Shown: positions 36,101-48,049, counted from the first letter of the stretch. The stretch: DNA of 64,000 nt from Megascapheus bottae (GCA_024803745.1 JANJXV010000037.1:9005001-9069000); one strand, 5' to 3'. The notes: generated by a model not told the origin, from the sequence alone. Program-made: numbers and translations.

Positions 36101-36540
36101 AGAGTCAAAGCCAGCCCAGGCAAGAAAGTCCCTGAAACTCTTATCATCAATTAACACCAGAAATACTGAAGTGGAGCTGTGGCTCTAAGTGATAGAGCAC
36201 TAACCTTGAGCAAAAGAGCTCAGGGACAATGCTCACTCTGAGTTCAAGACTCACAACTGACCATAAATACAAACAACCCCTCTCTCCCCCATAAAAAAAA
36301 AACCCTCTAAAATTCAACTCACTACAAAGTAAGCCAAAAGAGATAAGCTGGCTTGTTGAAACCAAAAGAAATGTGCCAAGACTTTAAAAGATGACCTCCA
36401 CAAGGCCTTTCTGAAAATGACAGTAATCTGATGAAAGGTAAAGTACACAACTCATATACATTGCTCTAATCATAAATCATTCTAATTACATATGAACTAA
36501 CCACGCCCTCCCCAAACTCAGCTTTCATATCCAACTCAGT
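33200..36540. repeat. Spacer between Pcdhga11 and Pcdhgb8
   Basis: AT-rich unique-looking DNA at 33200-34590, the tiny L1 at 34615-34733, then a SINE cluster: 7SL/B1-headed at 35045-35310, 35710-35945 and 36040-36290 (all +) and an ID-headed copy at 35342-35540 (+). No further variable exon or relic recognised. Confidence 0.7.
34615..34733 (+). mobile_element. Minimal 119-bp L1 3' end
   Basis: Matches the last part of the L1 copy at 63.6-63.7 kb (for example CCAAGACATG and AATTACAATAAAA). It is flanked by the 16-bp direct repeat GAAAGTTATTTTTGTG at 34599-34614 and 34734-34749. Extreme 5' truncation; it lies between Pcdhgb8 and Pcdhga11. Confidence 0.85.
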
Positions 36541-36609
36541 ACCAATACATCCTTAAAAGACATATACCAAAAGACACCAACAACTGGGATGCAGAGAAAT
36601 AAATCTCAC

Positions 36610-39036
36610 CTGCTTATTGGTAGGGTCACATTTGCCTACAATGGTAGCTGAGTCTTCAGCTATCAAGAGAGGCTCACTTTTCTCACAGCTTTCCTGGCTG
36701 ATGAGTGTGTCTGCATAGTTGGGCTGTGGGAAGATTAAATGGCTTTTCCGAGAGTCCGAGGTAAGGCAAACCTCGTGAGAGTAGGTCTGCAGGAAAGCAC
36801 GCACCCCATCCACACCCACAAAGTGTGAAGCCTGCACACCCTCTAACCCACCCGCATCCGGGAGCAGGCGTGATGAATGCCAGCGTCGAATTCGGAGCAC
36901 CAGGAGCACCATGACAAAGATGAGGAAGACACAGGAGATTGTGGTGATGGCCACAACTAGGTAGAGAGTGAGGCCTGACTCATCCTGGCTGATGGGAACC
37001 TCCAGACTGCCCAAGTCAGCCAGGACATCTGGGATGTTGTCGGCCACAGCCACAGTGAGCGTGACGGTGGCTGAGAGCGGGGGCTGGCCGTGGTCCTGCA
37101 CAGCCACCACCAGACTCTGCTTGAGGCTATCTCTTTCCAGGAGTGTCCGAGCAGTGCGCACCTCTCCGGTGTGCAGCCCCACAGTAAACAGCCCTGGCTC
37201 ACTGGCTTTAAGCAGGCGGTAAGTCAGCCAAGCATTCTGTCCTGAGTCTCTGTCCACTGCTACCACCTTGGTCACCAGATAACCAAGTTCTGCGGAGCGT
37301 GGTGCCAGCTCCACACCTGTGGATCCATCTGTGGGAAGGGTGGGGTATAAGATCTCCGGGGTGTTGTCATTCTGGTCCATCACAAACAGGGTCAGTGAGA
37401 CATTGCTGCTCAATGGTGGGTCCCCACTGTCATGTGCAGTCACTCCCAGCTGTAGATTTTGGAACTGCTCATAATCAAAGGACTGCAGAGCGTACAGCAC
37501 CCCTGTGTCTGAATTGATAGATATGTAGGATGACAGACGCGTCCCATGGATCATATCCTCTGCTAGAGAGTAAGTGACTTGGGCGTTCTCTTTGCTATCC
37601 CGGTCCAGGGCAGTCACTGAGAAGATCGAGGCTCCTCTGGGGTTGTTTTCAGGAATGTAGGCAGAGTAAGAGGAGTGTGTGAAAACTGGAGGGTTGTCAT
37701 TGTCATCCGCCACATTCAGGAAGAGGTGAGCTTCTGTAGACAAGGGTGGACTTCCCTGATCTTTGGCAGTCAGTGTTATATTGTAGCTCTCAATCTGCTC
37801 TCGATCCAGCTCGCTGTTTGTTATCAACTTGTAGTAATTCCCGTAAGTCTTTTCTAATTTAAAAGGAAGGCTGTTAGGAATGTAACAAAACACCTGGCCA
37901 TTTTCTCCAGAATCTTGATCTTGCACGTTTAGAAGAGCAATTACTGTACCAGGAGGCGAATTTTCTAGCACTGAAGTAATAGAAGAGGTGATGGTTATTT
38001 CTGGAGCATTGTCATTCACATCCACAACTGTAACCAACATCTTAGCAGTGCTCAGCAAACCTCCACCATCTTGGCCTTGAACTTCCATCTCATAGGACCT
38101 ATATTTTTCAAAATCCAGAGGCCTTCCTAGTAGAACTTCTCCGGTTTGAGAATTCAGCTGGAATGTTTCAGAAGCCTTGCTTTCCATATTCCCGAATGAA
38201 TACATCACTTCCCCGTTGGTCCCTTCGTCTGGATCCGTCGCGTTTACCACCAACACGCGAGCCCCAGAGCTGAGGTTTTCTGGAACACTCACTCTGTACA
38301 CAGACTGTGTAAACTTAGGGACATGGTCGTTTACATCGAGGACCACCACGCGAATGGGAACCGCGCCCTTGAGGGTGGGCTCTCCTCCATCCAAGGCTGT
38401 GAGGAAGAGAAGGTGAGAAGCTTCTTTCTCCCGATCCAGGCCTCCCTCCAGCACTAGCTCTGGACTTTTGCTCCCATCAGTTCTGCTACGCACGTGCAAA
38501 GAAAAGTAACCATTAGGGCTGAGCTGGTAGCTCTGGAGGGCGTTCACCCCCACATCTGGATCCCTAGCGTTAGGAAGGGGAAACCTCGATCCAGGAGTTG
38601 CATGCTCACTGACTTTTATCTCGACCTCCTCTTCCCGGAAGCTGGGGGCATTATCATTAACATCAGTTACTTCCACCTCCACTCCGTAAATCTTCAGGGT
38701 GTCCTCCACAAGAATCTCTATACTTAAAACGCAGGAGGTCACCCTCTCGCAGAGCTCCTCCCGGTCGATCCTACCAGCCGTGACCAGGCTGCCGCCTCGC
38801 GGATTCAGAGCGAAGAGCTGCGTCTTTCCCGTGGAGACGATGCGGACTCCGCGCTCCGCCAGCTGCTGGGGCTCCAGCCCCAGGTCCTTGGAGACGTTCC
38901 CCACGAAAGAGCCCTTGTCGGTCTCTTCCGGCACAGAGTATCGGATCTGCCCGGCCCCAAACTCCCGCAGTGTCCCCAGGAAAACGCACAGCAGGATCAG
39001 CCCGCAGCGCTCCGAGCTCCCTGGCAGATTCGCCAT
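36610..39036 (-). CDS. Pcdhga11: Protocadherin gamma-A11 variable exon
   Basis: Coding exon of 809 codons. The frame is open up to 39132, but the start at 39036 ([11 protein letters not shown]) places the hydrophobic signal peptide correctly before QIRYSVPEE and agrees with human PCDHGA11 (MAN...). Six cadherin repeats follow. The EC2/EC3 linker reads DVNDHVP instead of DxNDNxP, a feature I also recall from human A11, while the other linkers are canonical. The membrane helix lies around 688-714, then a 95-residue tail with [10 protein letters not shown] and ending PTNKQ. Donor CAG|gtgaga at 36609, phase 0; read-through would stop at 36553. EC1-EC4 match human A11 well ([25 protein letters not shown]). 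Its promoter element at 39262-39290 differs by single bases from those of the other A genes. Codon use in the second half is less GC-rich than in A12. Confidence 0.93.
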
Positions 39037-39261
39037 GGCAGCAGGGTCGGAGCGGGTATTCAGTCCTGTTCTGAGCCGGTTTGTTTTGATGGAGAGTCTG
39101 TGCCAACGAGATCCTAGGTCGTTCGCATCCAAAGTGTATTAGGAAGTGAAGGAAAGCGCTCTAATTCCCAGCATCCGATGTGTGAGTATCCATCCCATTC
39201 TGCTTTGTGTGGTAGAGGCTGGGGAGAGGGACTCAATAGCTCGCTGCCTTCGATTTCCTTG

Positions 39262-39290
39262 TTGGTGAACAGCGCCGCCTAGAGCCCAGT
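39262..39290 (-). promoter_or_regulatory. Pcdhga11 promoter conserved element (CSE), variant
   Basis: Minus-strand AGGCGGCGCTGTTCACC, about 230 bp upstream of the A11 ATG. The CGCTGTTCACC part is kept, but the bases just before it (GGCGG) differ from the AGCGC of A9, A10 and A12. Confidence 0.8.
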
Positions 39291-39299
39291 TTTATTGTT

Positions 39300-39778
39300 G
39301 CAACCACCGAGAAAAATGGATGCGCTGATTCCAGAGGAATTTATTACACTTACCTCTTCGTGAATCATTCATATTTGCGAAGCTAAAATTCGCAAACGAG
39401 AGTTATGCAATATGATCTTGAAAGCTTACCAAAGTAAATAATTCTTAGGAAACGAGCGATTGCTAAAACATGTTACTTACAGAAAAAGTTTCAAAATATT
39501 ACTGGAACTGAAAAGTTGCAGGTTGATATTGATTTTTCTGGGTAAAGAGAGTTGGCATTTGTGGATGTGGGAACAGCATAACCTCAACAAAATGATCAGT
39601 TATCAGGTAAGATGCAAGACTATAATTCTTACCAGAAATACAAGTGAAATCTTTGATAAAACTCTGAATGGCATTAGGATTGTAATTCAAAACGTCATGA
39701 TAAACACATAATTGCATATTGTATCTTAAGCCATAAGGCATTCTAATGAAAATCTATCCTGATACTTCATATGCATGA

Positions 39779-39824
<46 letters not shown>

Positions 39825-40130
39825 TAGTGTGTATATGTGTGTGGTGCTGGAGATAGAACCCAGGACCTCAAGCATGCTAACACAAAGTCTACCACCGAGC
39901 CATACTCTCACCCTTCAACAATTTTACCTAAACATGTCTTTAACAAGAGGATTGATGGTTCACTATGTGTTGTGCTGGGATAGAACTCAGGGCTTCTTGC
40001 ATGGAATTCTGCAAGCACTCTACCACAAAACTTAGGCTTTAGGAGTAAAACACATAGGTTTAATGTATTTATCTTAGGATTTTTTTAAATAAAAAGATTG
40101 CCTGAAATCATGAAGTTAACTAGTGATGCC
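39300..40130. repeat. Spacer between Pcdhgb7 and Pcdhga11
   Basis: The shortest spacer in the window. It holds a TG microsatellite (39782-39823) within or beside a degraded reverse tRNA-like SINE (to about 39910), and a second degraded fragment near 39970-40030. Nothing else seen. Confidence 0.65.
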
Positions 40131-40175
40131 ATTTTAGACCATGATGCACATTGGAATATAAAAAGCATTAATTAC

Positions 40176-42590
40176 CTGGTTAAAAGTCGCCTGGTCTGCT
40201 TCAACACTAGGAGCTAAAATGCTAGCCAAAAGCGCCGAAGAGCTATCTTTGTTGAGAATATCTTGTGTGGCTGGACACTCCTCAGTGGATGAAAGAAAAT
40301 TAAATTCTGGATTGGTTGGATTTCCAGGTACGCACAAATTGTACGAGTAGGGTAACGTTCCCTCACAGTAGTTGGGAGGAATCACAGGTCCAGACTTTGA
40401 ACTGAGAACAGATCTAAAGCAGCCTTCGGTGGCAGCGCTGGAAGAGTGTCGCAAGCGCAGAGCAATGGCCAGGATCACGGCGAGGAGGAAGAGCACGGAG
40501 ATCAAGGCCAAGGCCACCACCAGGTAAAACTGCAGCTCTGCCTGAGGGTCGGAGGGCAAAGGCTCATGGCGGAGGTCCGGCAGAGCCTCTTGCAGGCTGT
40601 CTGCGAAGATGAGGTGCAGAGTGACTGTGGCGGAGAGCGGCGGCTGTCCACCATCGCGCACAGCCACCAGCAGGCGCTGGCGCGTGGCATCCCTGTCACC
40701 CAAGACGCGAGCCAAGCGCACCTCGCCTGAGCGCAGCCCCAGGCTGAAGAGGCCGGCGTCGCTGGCCTGCAGCACGTGGTAGGACAGCCAGGCGTTGTGT
40801 CCAGAGTCGGCGTCCACCGCCACGACCTTGGTGACCAGGTACCCGGGCTCGGCGGCGCGCGGCACCATGTCGAAGAGCGCCGAGCCGTCGGGCTCCAGCG
40901 CGGGGTAGAGCACGCGGGGCGCGTTGTCGTTGCGGTCGCCCACCAGCACGCGCAGGCTGGCGTTGGCGCGCAGCGAGGGCGAGCCCTGGTCGCGTGCCTG
41001 CAGCGTGAGCTGGAAGGAGCGCAGCTGCTCGTGGTCGAAGGCGCGCTGGGCGAACACCACCCCGCTGTGCGCGCTCACGGACACGTAGGACGACAGCGCG
41101 GCGGGCTCCAGGTCGCTGGCTAGGATGGAGTAGGACACCTGGCCGTTGGGGCCCAGGTCTGGGTCCCGAGCTGTGACCTGGAAGATGGAGGCGCCGGGCT
41201 GGTTGTTTTCTGGTATGTGGACGAGGTAGGCGGGCTGTTGGAAGGTGGGCGCATTGTCGTTAACGTCAGTGACGTGCAGGGTGATGGTTGTGCTGGAGGA
41301 GAGCGGCGGCTTGCCCCTGTCGGTGGCTGTGATGGTGACATTGTACTCTGGGGTCTGCTCCCGGTCTAGGGTCTTATATGTCATTAACTTGTAGTAATTC
41401 TTGGAAGAAGAATGAATCTTAAACGGGCTGTGGTTGCTTAGACTACATGCAACTTCTGCGTTTTCCCCAGAATCGCGGTCCCGTATTTTGAAGAGGGCCA
41501 CGACCATCCCAGGAGGGGAATCCTCCAAAATGTTATCAGAGAGAGAGGTGATGATTATCTCTGGGCGGTTGTCGTTTTCGTCTAGAACTTCTATAATTAC
41601 TTTACACTGAGAGGAGAGTGACCCTTTGTCCCTTACTTCCACGTCTATGGTATACCTTTCTACTTCTTCAAAATCCAAGGGCTGACGGGTTACAATGTCT
41701 CCCGTGTTGGAATCCAGAGAGAACACGTGCTGGGCTTTGTCAGCAAGGAAGGAGAAGGTGAACTGGGCGTTGATCCCCTCGTCCTGGTCAGTCGCCCTCA
41801 CCTTTAAGACGAGGGTGCCGGGGGGCACGTCTTCCCGCAGGCTGACTCGGTACACATCCTGGCTAAACACCGGGGGGTTATCGTTGGCGTCCACCACCAG
41901 GACTTGAATCTGCGTGGTTCCACTTCGAGGCGGGTCCCCACCGTCTAAGGCTGTCAGCACTAAGAGATGACTGCTCTGGGTTTCCCGGTCCAGGCTCTTC
42001 TGCAATACTAATTCTGGATATTTGCCACCATCTGGATTGTCTTTCACCAACAATGAGAAATACTCACTGGGACTTAGCTGGTACGTTCTTAGTGAATTCG
42101 CGTTAATATCCGGATCTTTTGCAGACTCCAGAATTGTTCTCATCCCAGGGCTGACAGATTCGCTTATTTCTAAGGTTATTTCATCTTTCCGGAATTGGGG
42201 AGCGTGGTCATTAATATCCTCAATCGCCACCACCAGATGGAAAATATTTAACGGGTTTCCCACCACGGCCTCCAGCGGCAGCTCACAGTCTCTCCTCTCC
42301 CCGCACATCTGCTCGCGGTCTATGCGGTCCTTCACCACCAAGTCCCCGCTCCCCGCGTCCACGCCCAACTGCAGCTGCTCCGCACTGACTCGCAGCTGGC
42401 GAGCTGACACTTCCAGGACGCTGAGCCCCAGATCCTTGGCGAGGTTCCCCACCACCGATCCCCGGGGCAGCTCCTCCGGGATGGAGTAGCGGACGGGCTG
42501 GCCGAGCCCGGGGTAGAACAAAGGCAGCAGAAAGGGAAGGAGTACCTGCCGGGGGCGGGCGCGCTGCCCCTGCGCGCAGCTCCCTCCCAT
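40176..42590 (-). CDS. Pcdhgb7: Protocadherin gamma-B7 variable exon
   Basis: Coding exon of 805 codons for a gamma-B protocadherin, with signal peptide, six cadherin repeats, membrane helix around 687-711 and a 94-residue tail. The first linker is DINDHAP (125-131). The EC2 start FRKDEITLEISESVS and the tail stretch CPATQDILNKDSS resemble human PCDHGB7 as remembered and separate it from B6. The tail has the B-type GTLPYSYNLCV motif. The exon ends at donor CAG|gtaatt (40175), a weaker match to the consensus donor than the gtgagt and gtaagt of its neighbours, phase 0. Read-through would stop at 40134. The promoter element is at 42812-42840. Residues 1-93 and about 100 bp of 5' flank match B6 almost base for base, so its own character begins at the end of EC1. 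EC5 past residue 480 to the membrane helix is shared with B6 and B8. Confidence 0.93.
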
Positions 42591-42811
42591 TGTTCGCTCT
42601 GGCTTCAGGTTTGGACGCGGTGAGGTCTACCGCGGCGGAAGAGCATTCGGCCCAGTTTCGGAGCTGGGACCCGAGTGTGCTGTGCCGGGTCTGCGCAGCC
42701 CAGAGCCTGCGTGTTATGATAGGAGGGGGTTTCCTTCTGTTTGCTTTGGTGGTTGTGCTGGAGATTCTTGGCGGCTGGCTGCGGTGTCCTAGGCTTCGAG
42801 CCTGCCCTGCA

Positions 42812-42840
42812 CTGGCCGACAGCGGCGCCCAGGGGCTTCG
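42812..42840 (-). promoter_or_regulatory. Pcdhgb7 promoter conserved element (CSE)
   Basis: Minus-strand GGGCGCCGCTGTCGGCC about 225 bp upstream of the B7 ATG; B-type form shared with B6. Confidence 0.82.
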
Positions 42841-42959
42841 TGAGGAACTGCAGCCTGGCTTTTCTTTCTGGGTAATCTTTTGTGTCTTGAAGAAGTACAC
42901 ATTGATAGCCCCAAATATTTGAATCTCACGACTCATTCACTCTTCTTTCTTCATGGAGG

Positions 42960-44986
42960 AACATTTTCCATCACAGCCATTATGCTATATCGTGACAGGC
43001 ATATTTTGACATATAGCCTTATATGTCAAATGTTTACATTAATGTTGGATAGATAAACGTATTTATTTTTCCAAGTTAAATGCATAAAAAGAATAGTAAG
43101 TGAAACTACCAATCTTGTATCCCATGGATCACTGCTATCCGAACCCCCATCCAAAGGAAATCACTGTTGTTTGTTCCTTTTAAGAATACTTATCTATGGA
43201 ACTGGAAGTACTGAAGAGAAATCTTCTTTTGTCTTCAACTTCAACTTTAGCCTGAATTTAGTTAGAAGTAAATAAGCCTTTCATCCACATTTCCATATAG
43301 GAATATGAGTATTGTTCTGTTAATGCAATCATCCAAGGTGTTCTCTATTGCATTTTAAAACAGTTGTATTTGCAAAGATTTGCTTATAATAGCTATAAAG
43401 TCAAAAGACTTTTAAAAATATGTGTTTTTTTTCCTGACAATGTATTGAGATGTATGCACAAGAATTTTGACTCTTGGCCAGGAGTTTGGCCTAGTGGTAG
43501 AGTGCTTGCCTAGCAAACATGAAGACCTAGGTTTGATTCCTTGGCACCACATACATAGAAAAAAGTTGGAAGTGGTGCTGTGCTTGAGTGGTAGAGCTCT
43601 AGCCTTGAGAAAGCCCAAGGACAGTGCTCAGGCCCTGAGTTCAATGTCAAAGACTGGCAAAAAAGAATTTTGACTCTTGGAGAAATTTAGAATAGCAGTT
43701 ACAGTGATTAACTAGTGTAAAAATATCATCCATAAATAATCCTCAAGAGTGTGGTCACTTTACACATACCTAGTTAACCAAATGTTGATGATATGTACAA
43801 ATCATGGTCTCATAAGCATTTAAATACACTGTAGGTCAATATTGAACATTATGCTACCAAGCTGAGTAGATTATTAGTAAGAAATCAGATGATCTAACCA
43901 AACACATCTTTACCTTTATGCAACCACATGCAAACATTGATACGTCCACTGACAATTTGCTGAAGAGTTTTTTGTACTTTTTTCCTTTAAAAAAATCTCC
44001 TGCAGAACTGGTTTCACTCATAGTTTACTTGGGCACTAAATTTCTGCATTTCAGAGTTGCAGGTAGCTTTTCCTTCTTTTACATTATTGAGCCTCTGAAG
44101 TACCCATGCCAACATCTCACTCCTGTTTTGAGGAACAAGTTTGTTTACCCAATCCATGTTGATGTTTAGCTTCAGTGATTAGAGGATTTCATCTTGTTAA
44201 ATGACAAAGACAGCAGAACTATAAGTCTACTCAACTGAACTTTTATAAACACTTTAGAATCCCTACTGAACAAGGAAAGTCAAATAAAATGCTGTACTTT
44301 TCCCATTCTAGTATGAAGTTAGATAATTATAAGCAAAAAGAGGATGCAGTGTTAACAGGTATGATTACTAGCAGACATTTTGAATTGTTCAATGACTATT
44401 AATGAAATGTTTCAATTTGAAATGTACATAACTTCAACTGTCACTATAAGGTACAGTTTTTAAAAAATACACCCGAAGAAGCCTACTGTGCTTCTCCCTG
44501 GAAAAACAGCCATGAGTAATCCTGGGCTTGGTGTATTTCCAGTGAGGGTAATCATTTGTTTCTGACCATTACCTATTTTTCCCAGCCCCACCTTCAAAAG
44601 AGAACTCAGGTTGTCCATAGAGGCAGGGTTTCAGTATAGGGCCACTGTGAAGAATACACAAATCAACAGACACTCTATAGGGAAGTATTTTTTGGGAACT
44701 AACATTGTATTCAAGAACTCTATAAAAATAAGGTCCTAGGTGAGTGTTGGTAGCTCATGCCTGTAATCCTAGCTACTCAGCTACTCAGAAGGCTCAGATC
44801 TAAGGATCGAATTTCAAAGCCAGCACAGGCATGAAAGTCCCTGAGACTATTATCTCCAATTAACCACCAGAAAACCGGAAATAGTGCTGTGGCTCAAAGA
44901 GTACTAGCCTTGAGCTGAAGAGCTCAGGGATAGTGCCTAGGCCCAGAGTTCAAGGCCCACTACCAACCAATACATACATACATACA

Positions 44987-45017
<31 letters not shown>

Positions 45018-45270
45018 GGTCCTAAAAGTTAAGGTATGGCTCAAATGCCAGCAATTGAATGAAAATGCCAAACAAGAGCAGAAGGTATTGACATCAAGCC
45101 CCACTACAGGTACCAAAAAAAAAAAAAACCCATGAAAATTCAAGGTTCTTCAAAGCGAATCATAATTTTATGACAGATCTTTAGGACTAAGTAAAAAGTC
45201 TTGATTACCAAGTTCTACCTTCCTCTCAAGTCATTGAAATTGAGAGTAAAGTTATTTTTAAAATATTTTA
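42960..45270. repeat. Spacer between Pcdhga10 and Pcdhgb7
   Basis: ID-headed SINE at 43474-43665 (+), 7SL/B1-headed SINE at 44735-44960 (+) ending in a CATA tract (44970-45016), then a short monomer-like remnant to 45130. The rest (42960-43470, 43670-44730) is unique-looking with no gene signal. Confidence 0.7.
44970..45016. repeat. (CATA)n tract
   Basis: About 11 CATA units forming the expanded tail of the forward SINE at 44735. Confidence 0.93.
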
Positions 45271-45346
45271 AACTTTATCCCTAGGCTACAAACCTAAAAG
45301 TGATACTAATGATAACTGTTTTGAGAAAAGTAAAAATTGAACTCAC

Positions 45347-47770
45347 TGGAACCAAAGGAGCATCTTCTATTGGAAACTTCGAATCATCTAATAAAGACAG
45401 AGGATCCTTTTTCTCACAGCTCCCCTGGCTGATGAGTGTGTCTGCATAGTTGGGCTGTGGAAAGATCAGGTGACTCTTTCTTGAGTCGGCAGTGAGTGAG
45501 ACTTCATGGGAATAGGTCTGTAGGAAAGCACGCATGCCATCAGCACCTACAAAGTGCGAGGCTGGAAGGCCAGCCAATCCTTCTCCTGAAGCCTGGGTCA
45601 AGTGTGACTTGTGCCAGCGTCTAAGTTTGAGTGCCAGCAACACAATGACAAAGGCAAGAAAGACACAAGAGACCACAGCCACAGCCACTACTAGGTAGAG
45701 TGTGAGGCCTGAGGTGTCAGAGTCCTGATGGGGTTCGAGGTTGACTAAGTCTGCCAGGACATCGGGAATGTTGTCAGCTACTGCCACAGTAAGCGTGATG
45801 GTGGAGGACAGAGGGGGCTGGCCGTGGTCCTGCACAGCCACCACCAGGCTCTGCTTGAGAGCATCTCTGTCCAGCAGGGCCCTCGCTGTGCGTACCTCAC
45901 CTGTGTGCAGTCCCACCACGAAGAGCCCTGGCTCACTGGCCTTGAGCAGGCGGTAGGACAGCCAGGCATTCTGTCCTGAGTCTCTGTCTACTGCTACTAC
46001 TTTGGTTACTAGGTAGCCAGGCTCTGCAGAGCGGGGTGCCAGCTCTACACCTGTGGAACCATCTGTGGGGAGAGTGGGATACAAGATCTCTGGAGTGTTG
46101 TCATTCTGGTCCAGCACAAACACAGTCAAGGACACGTTGCTGCTGAGGGGTGGGCTCCCACTGTCACTGGCAGTCACCTGCACCTGCAGTTGTTGAAACT
46201 GCTCATAGTCAAAGGAGCGCAGGGCATACAGGACACCAGTGTCTGAGTTGATGGATATGTAAGAGGACAGTGGTGTCCCCTGGATGTTGTCTTCAGCCAG
46301 GGAGTAAATGATCTGGGCATTCTCTTTGCTGTCTGGATCAAGAGCAGTCACTGAGAAGATGGAGGCCCCCCGAGGGTTGTTCTCTGGGATATAGGTAAAG
46401 TAGGAGGTGTGAGAGAAGGTGGGTGGATTGTCATTGATGTCTGCCACTTGAAGGGTGAAGTGAGCTTCTGTTGATAGAGGTGGATTTCCACCATCAGTGG
46501 CTGTCACTGTGAGGTTGTAAGAGGATACCCGTTCCCTGTCAAGGGCTCTGTGGGTCACCAGCCTGTAGTAACTGTCAATCGACTTCTCTAACTTAAATGG
46601 TAGATTCCCTGAGATGGCACAGGTTACTGCTCCATTCTGGCCAGAGTCTAAGTCGTGCACATTTAAAAGGGCAATAACAGTTCCCAAAGGTGAGTCTTCT
46701 GCCACAGGACTAAAGAGGGATGTGATGGTCACTTCTGGGCTGTTGTCATTTACATCTTCTACTGTAACCAACACCTTGGCAGTTGCAAGATAGGCTCCTC
46801 CGTCTTCTGCTTGTATTTCTATTTCGTAGAAACCCATTTCTTCATAATCTAGATTTTCTGATATTTTTATTTCCCCCGTATTTTTGTTCAGTTGGAATTT
46901 CAGCAGCTGCGTATCAGGTGATTTTCGGAATGAATATGTCACTTCTCCATTGGCTCCTTCATCCTTGTCAGTGGCAGTGACTGTCAGCAACCGAGTGCCT
47001 ATGGGCAAGTTCTCCGGAACATTCACTTGGTACTCAGACAAGGTAAAGATGGGCGCGTTATCGTTTGCATCGAAGACAGTCACAGTAATGAGGGCCGTGC
47101 CAGATCGAAGGGGGGTACCGCCATCAGAGGCCGTCAGCACCAAGTGGTGAACGGCTTCTTCCTCCCGGTCTAGGGCGCGCTCTAGCACCAGCTCTGGGTA
47201 CTTGATGCCGTTGGCACGGCTCTGCACTCCCAGGGAGAAGTGCTTGTTGGGGCTGAGCTGGTAGCTCTGTAAGGAGTTCACGCCCACATCCGGATCTATA
47301 GCTTCCGGGAGAGGAAAGCGCATCCCTGGAGCCACATTTTCGTTAATTTTTACATCTATAGTCTCTGCTTGAAATTTGGGGGCATTATCGTTGACATCAG
47401 TTACTTCTACCTCTACTCCGAAAAGTTTGACCCTGTCTTCCACGAGGATGTTAAAGCTCACCAGACACGGTGCGCTCTGGGCGCAGAGCTCCTCCCGGTC
47501 TATCCTGCCTGCGGTGACCAAGCTGCCTCCCCGCGGGTTCAGAGAGAAAAGCTGCGTCCTACCTCTGGAGACGATGCGGACTCCGCGCTGCGCCAGCTCG
47601 CGGGGCTCCAGTCCCAGGTCCCTGGAGATGTTTCCCACGAACGAGCCTTTGTCTAATTCCTCGGGAACGGAGTAGCGGATCTGCCGGGCCCCGGACTCCC
47701 AGGGCACCCACAGGAAAAAGCTGAGAAGGACCAGTGTGATGTGATCGGAAGGATTCCTTTGAGCGGCCAT
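45347..47770 (-). CDS. Pcdhga10: Protocadherin gamma-A10 variable exon
   Basis: Coding exon of 808 codons. The open frame continues upstream to 48016, but the start at 47770 (MAAQRNPSD) is chosen because it gives a normal signal peptide and matches the remembered human PCDHGA10 start, MAAQRN. The longer version would add 82 charged, non-signal residues and run into the promoter element. Six cadherin repeats carry DVNDNAP (125-131) and later DxNDNxP linkers. The membrane helix is near 690-714, then a 94-residue tail with [10 protein letters not shown] ends EDAPLVP. Donor CCA|gtgagt at 45346, phase 0; read-through would stop at 45281. EC2-EC4 track human A10 closely, including NKHFSL and [10 protein letters not shown]. 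The EC1-coding sequence is nearly the same as in A9, a probable conversion tract. The EC6-to-membrane part is visibly less GC-rich than in A12 or the B genes. Confidence 0.93.
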
Positions 47771-47996
47771 TGTTTCCCGGTCAGGGAATTCTCCCCAAAT
47801 CCTCCCTGGCCACCCTTTGTATTTCAGCGGCTTCCTTTTTCTTTCTGTGGCGGCAGGAATTCTCTGTAGCTTGAGCTTCTTAAATGCCCGGGTGTCTTTC
47901 CTGGCAGCCCGGGAGCCGTTCTGTAGGAGCGGTGGGGTCTTTGTGCAGTTGGAGACCAGATCCTGGCGAGTGAGCTGAGCCTGTGAATCTCCCGGT

Positions 47997-48026
47997 AGGT
48001 GAACAGCGGCGCTCACAGTCCTAATG
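47997..48026 (-). promoter_or_regulatory. Pcdhga10 promoter conserved element (CSE)
   Basis: Minus-strand GTGAGCGCCGCTGTTCACC, identical in its core and flanks to the A9 element, about 230 bp upstream of the chosen A10 start. Its position supports the start at 47770, because the longer open frame would begin inside this element. Confidence 0.85.
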
Positions 48027-48049
48027 AGTTACTGCACCCACTATCCTGC

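Noticed and set aside
39037..39132. 32-codon N-terminal extension of Pcdhga11
   Set aside because: Open by chance in the 5' leader; MANLP at 39036 fits the signal peptide and the family.
43918..44169. 83-codon open frame in the spacer between A10 and B7
   Set aside because: AT-rich unique sequence, no domain, no splice or promoter signal; length expected by chance.
47771..48016. 82-codon N-terminal extension of Pcdhga10
   Set aside because: It starts within the promoter element, has no signal peptide and would bury the real one; the family start at 47770 fits better.
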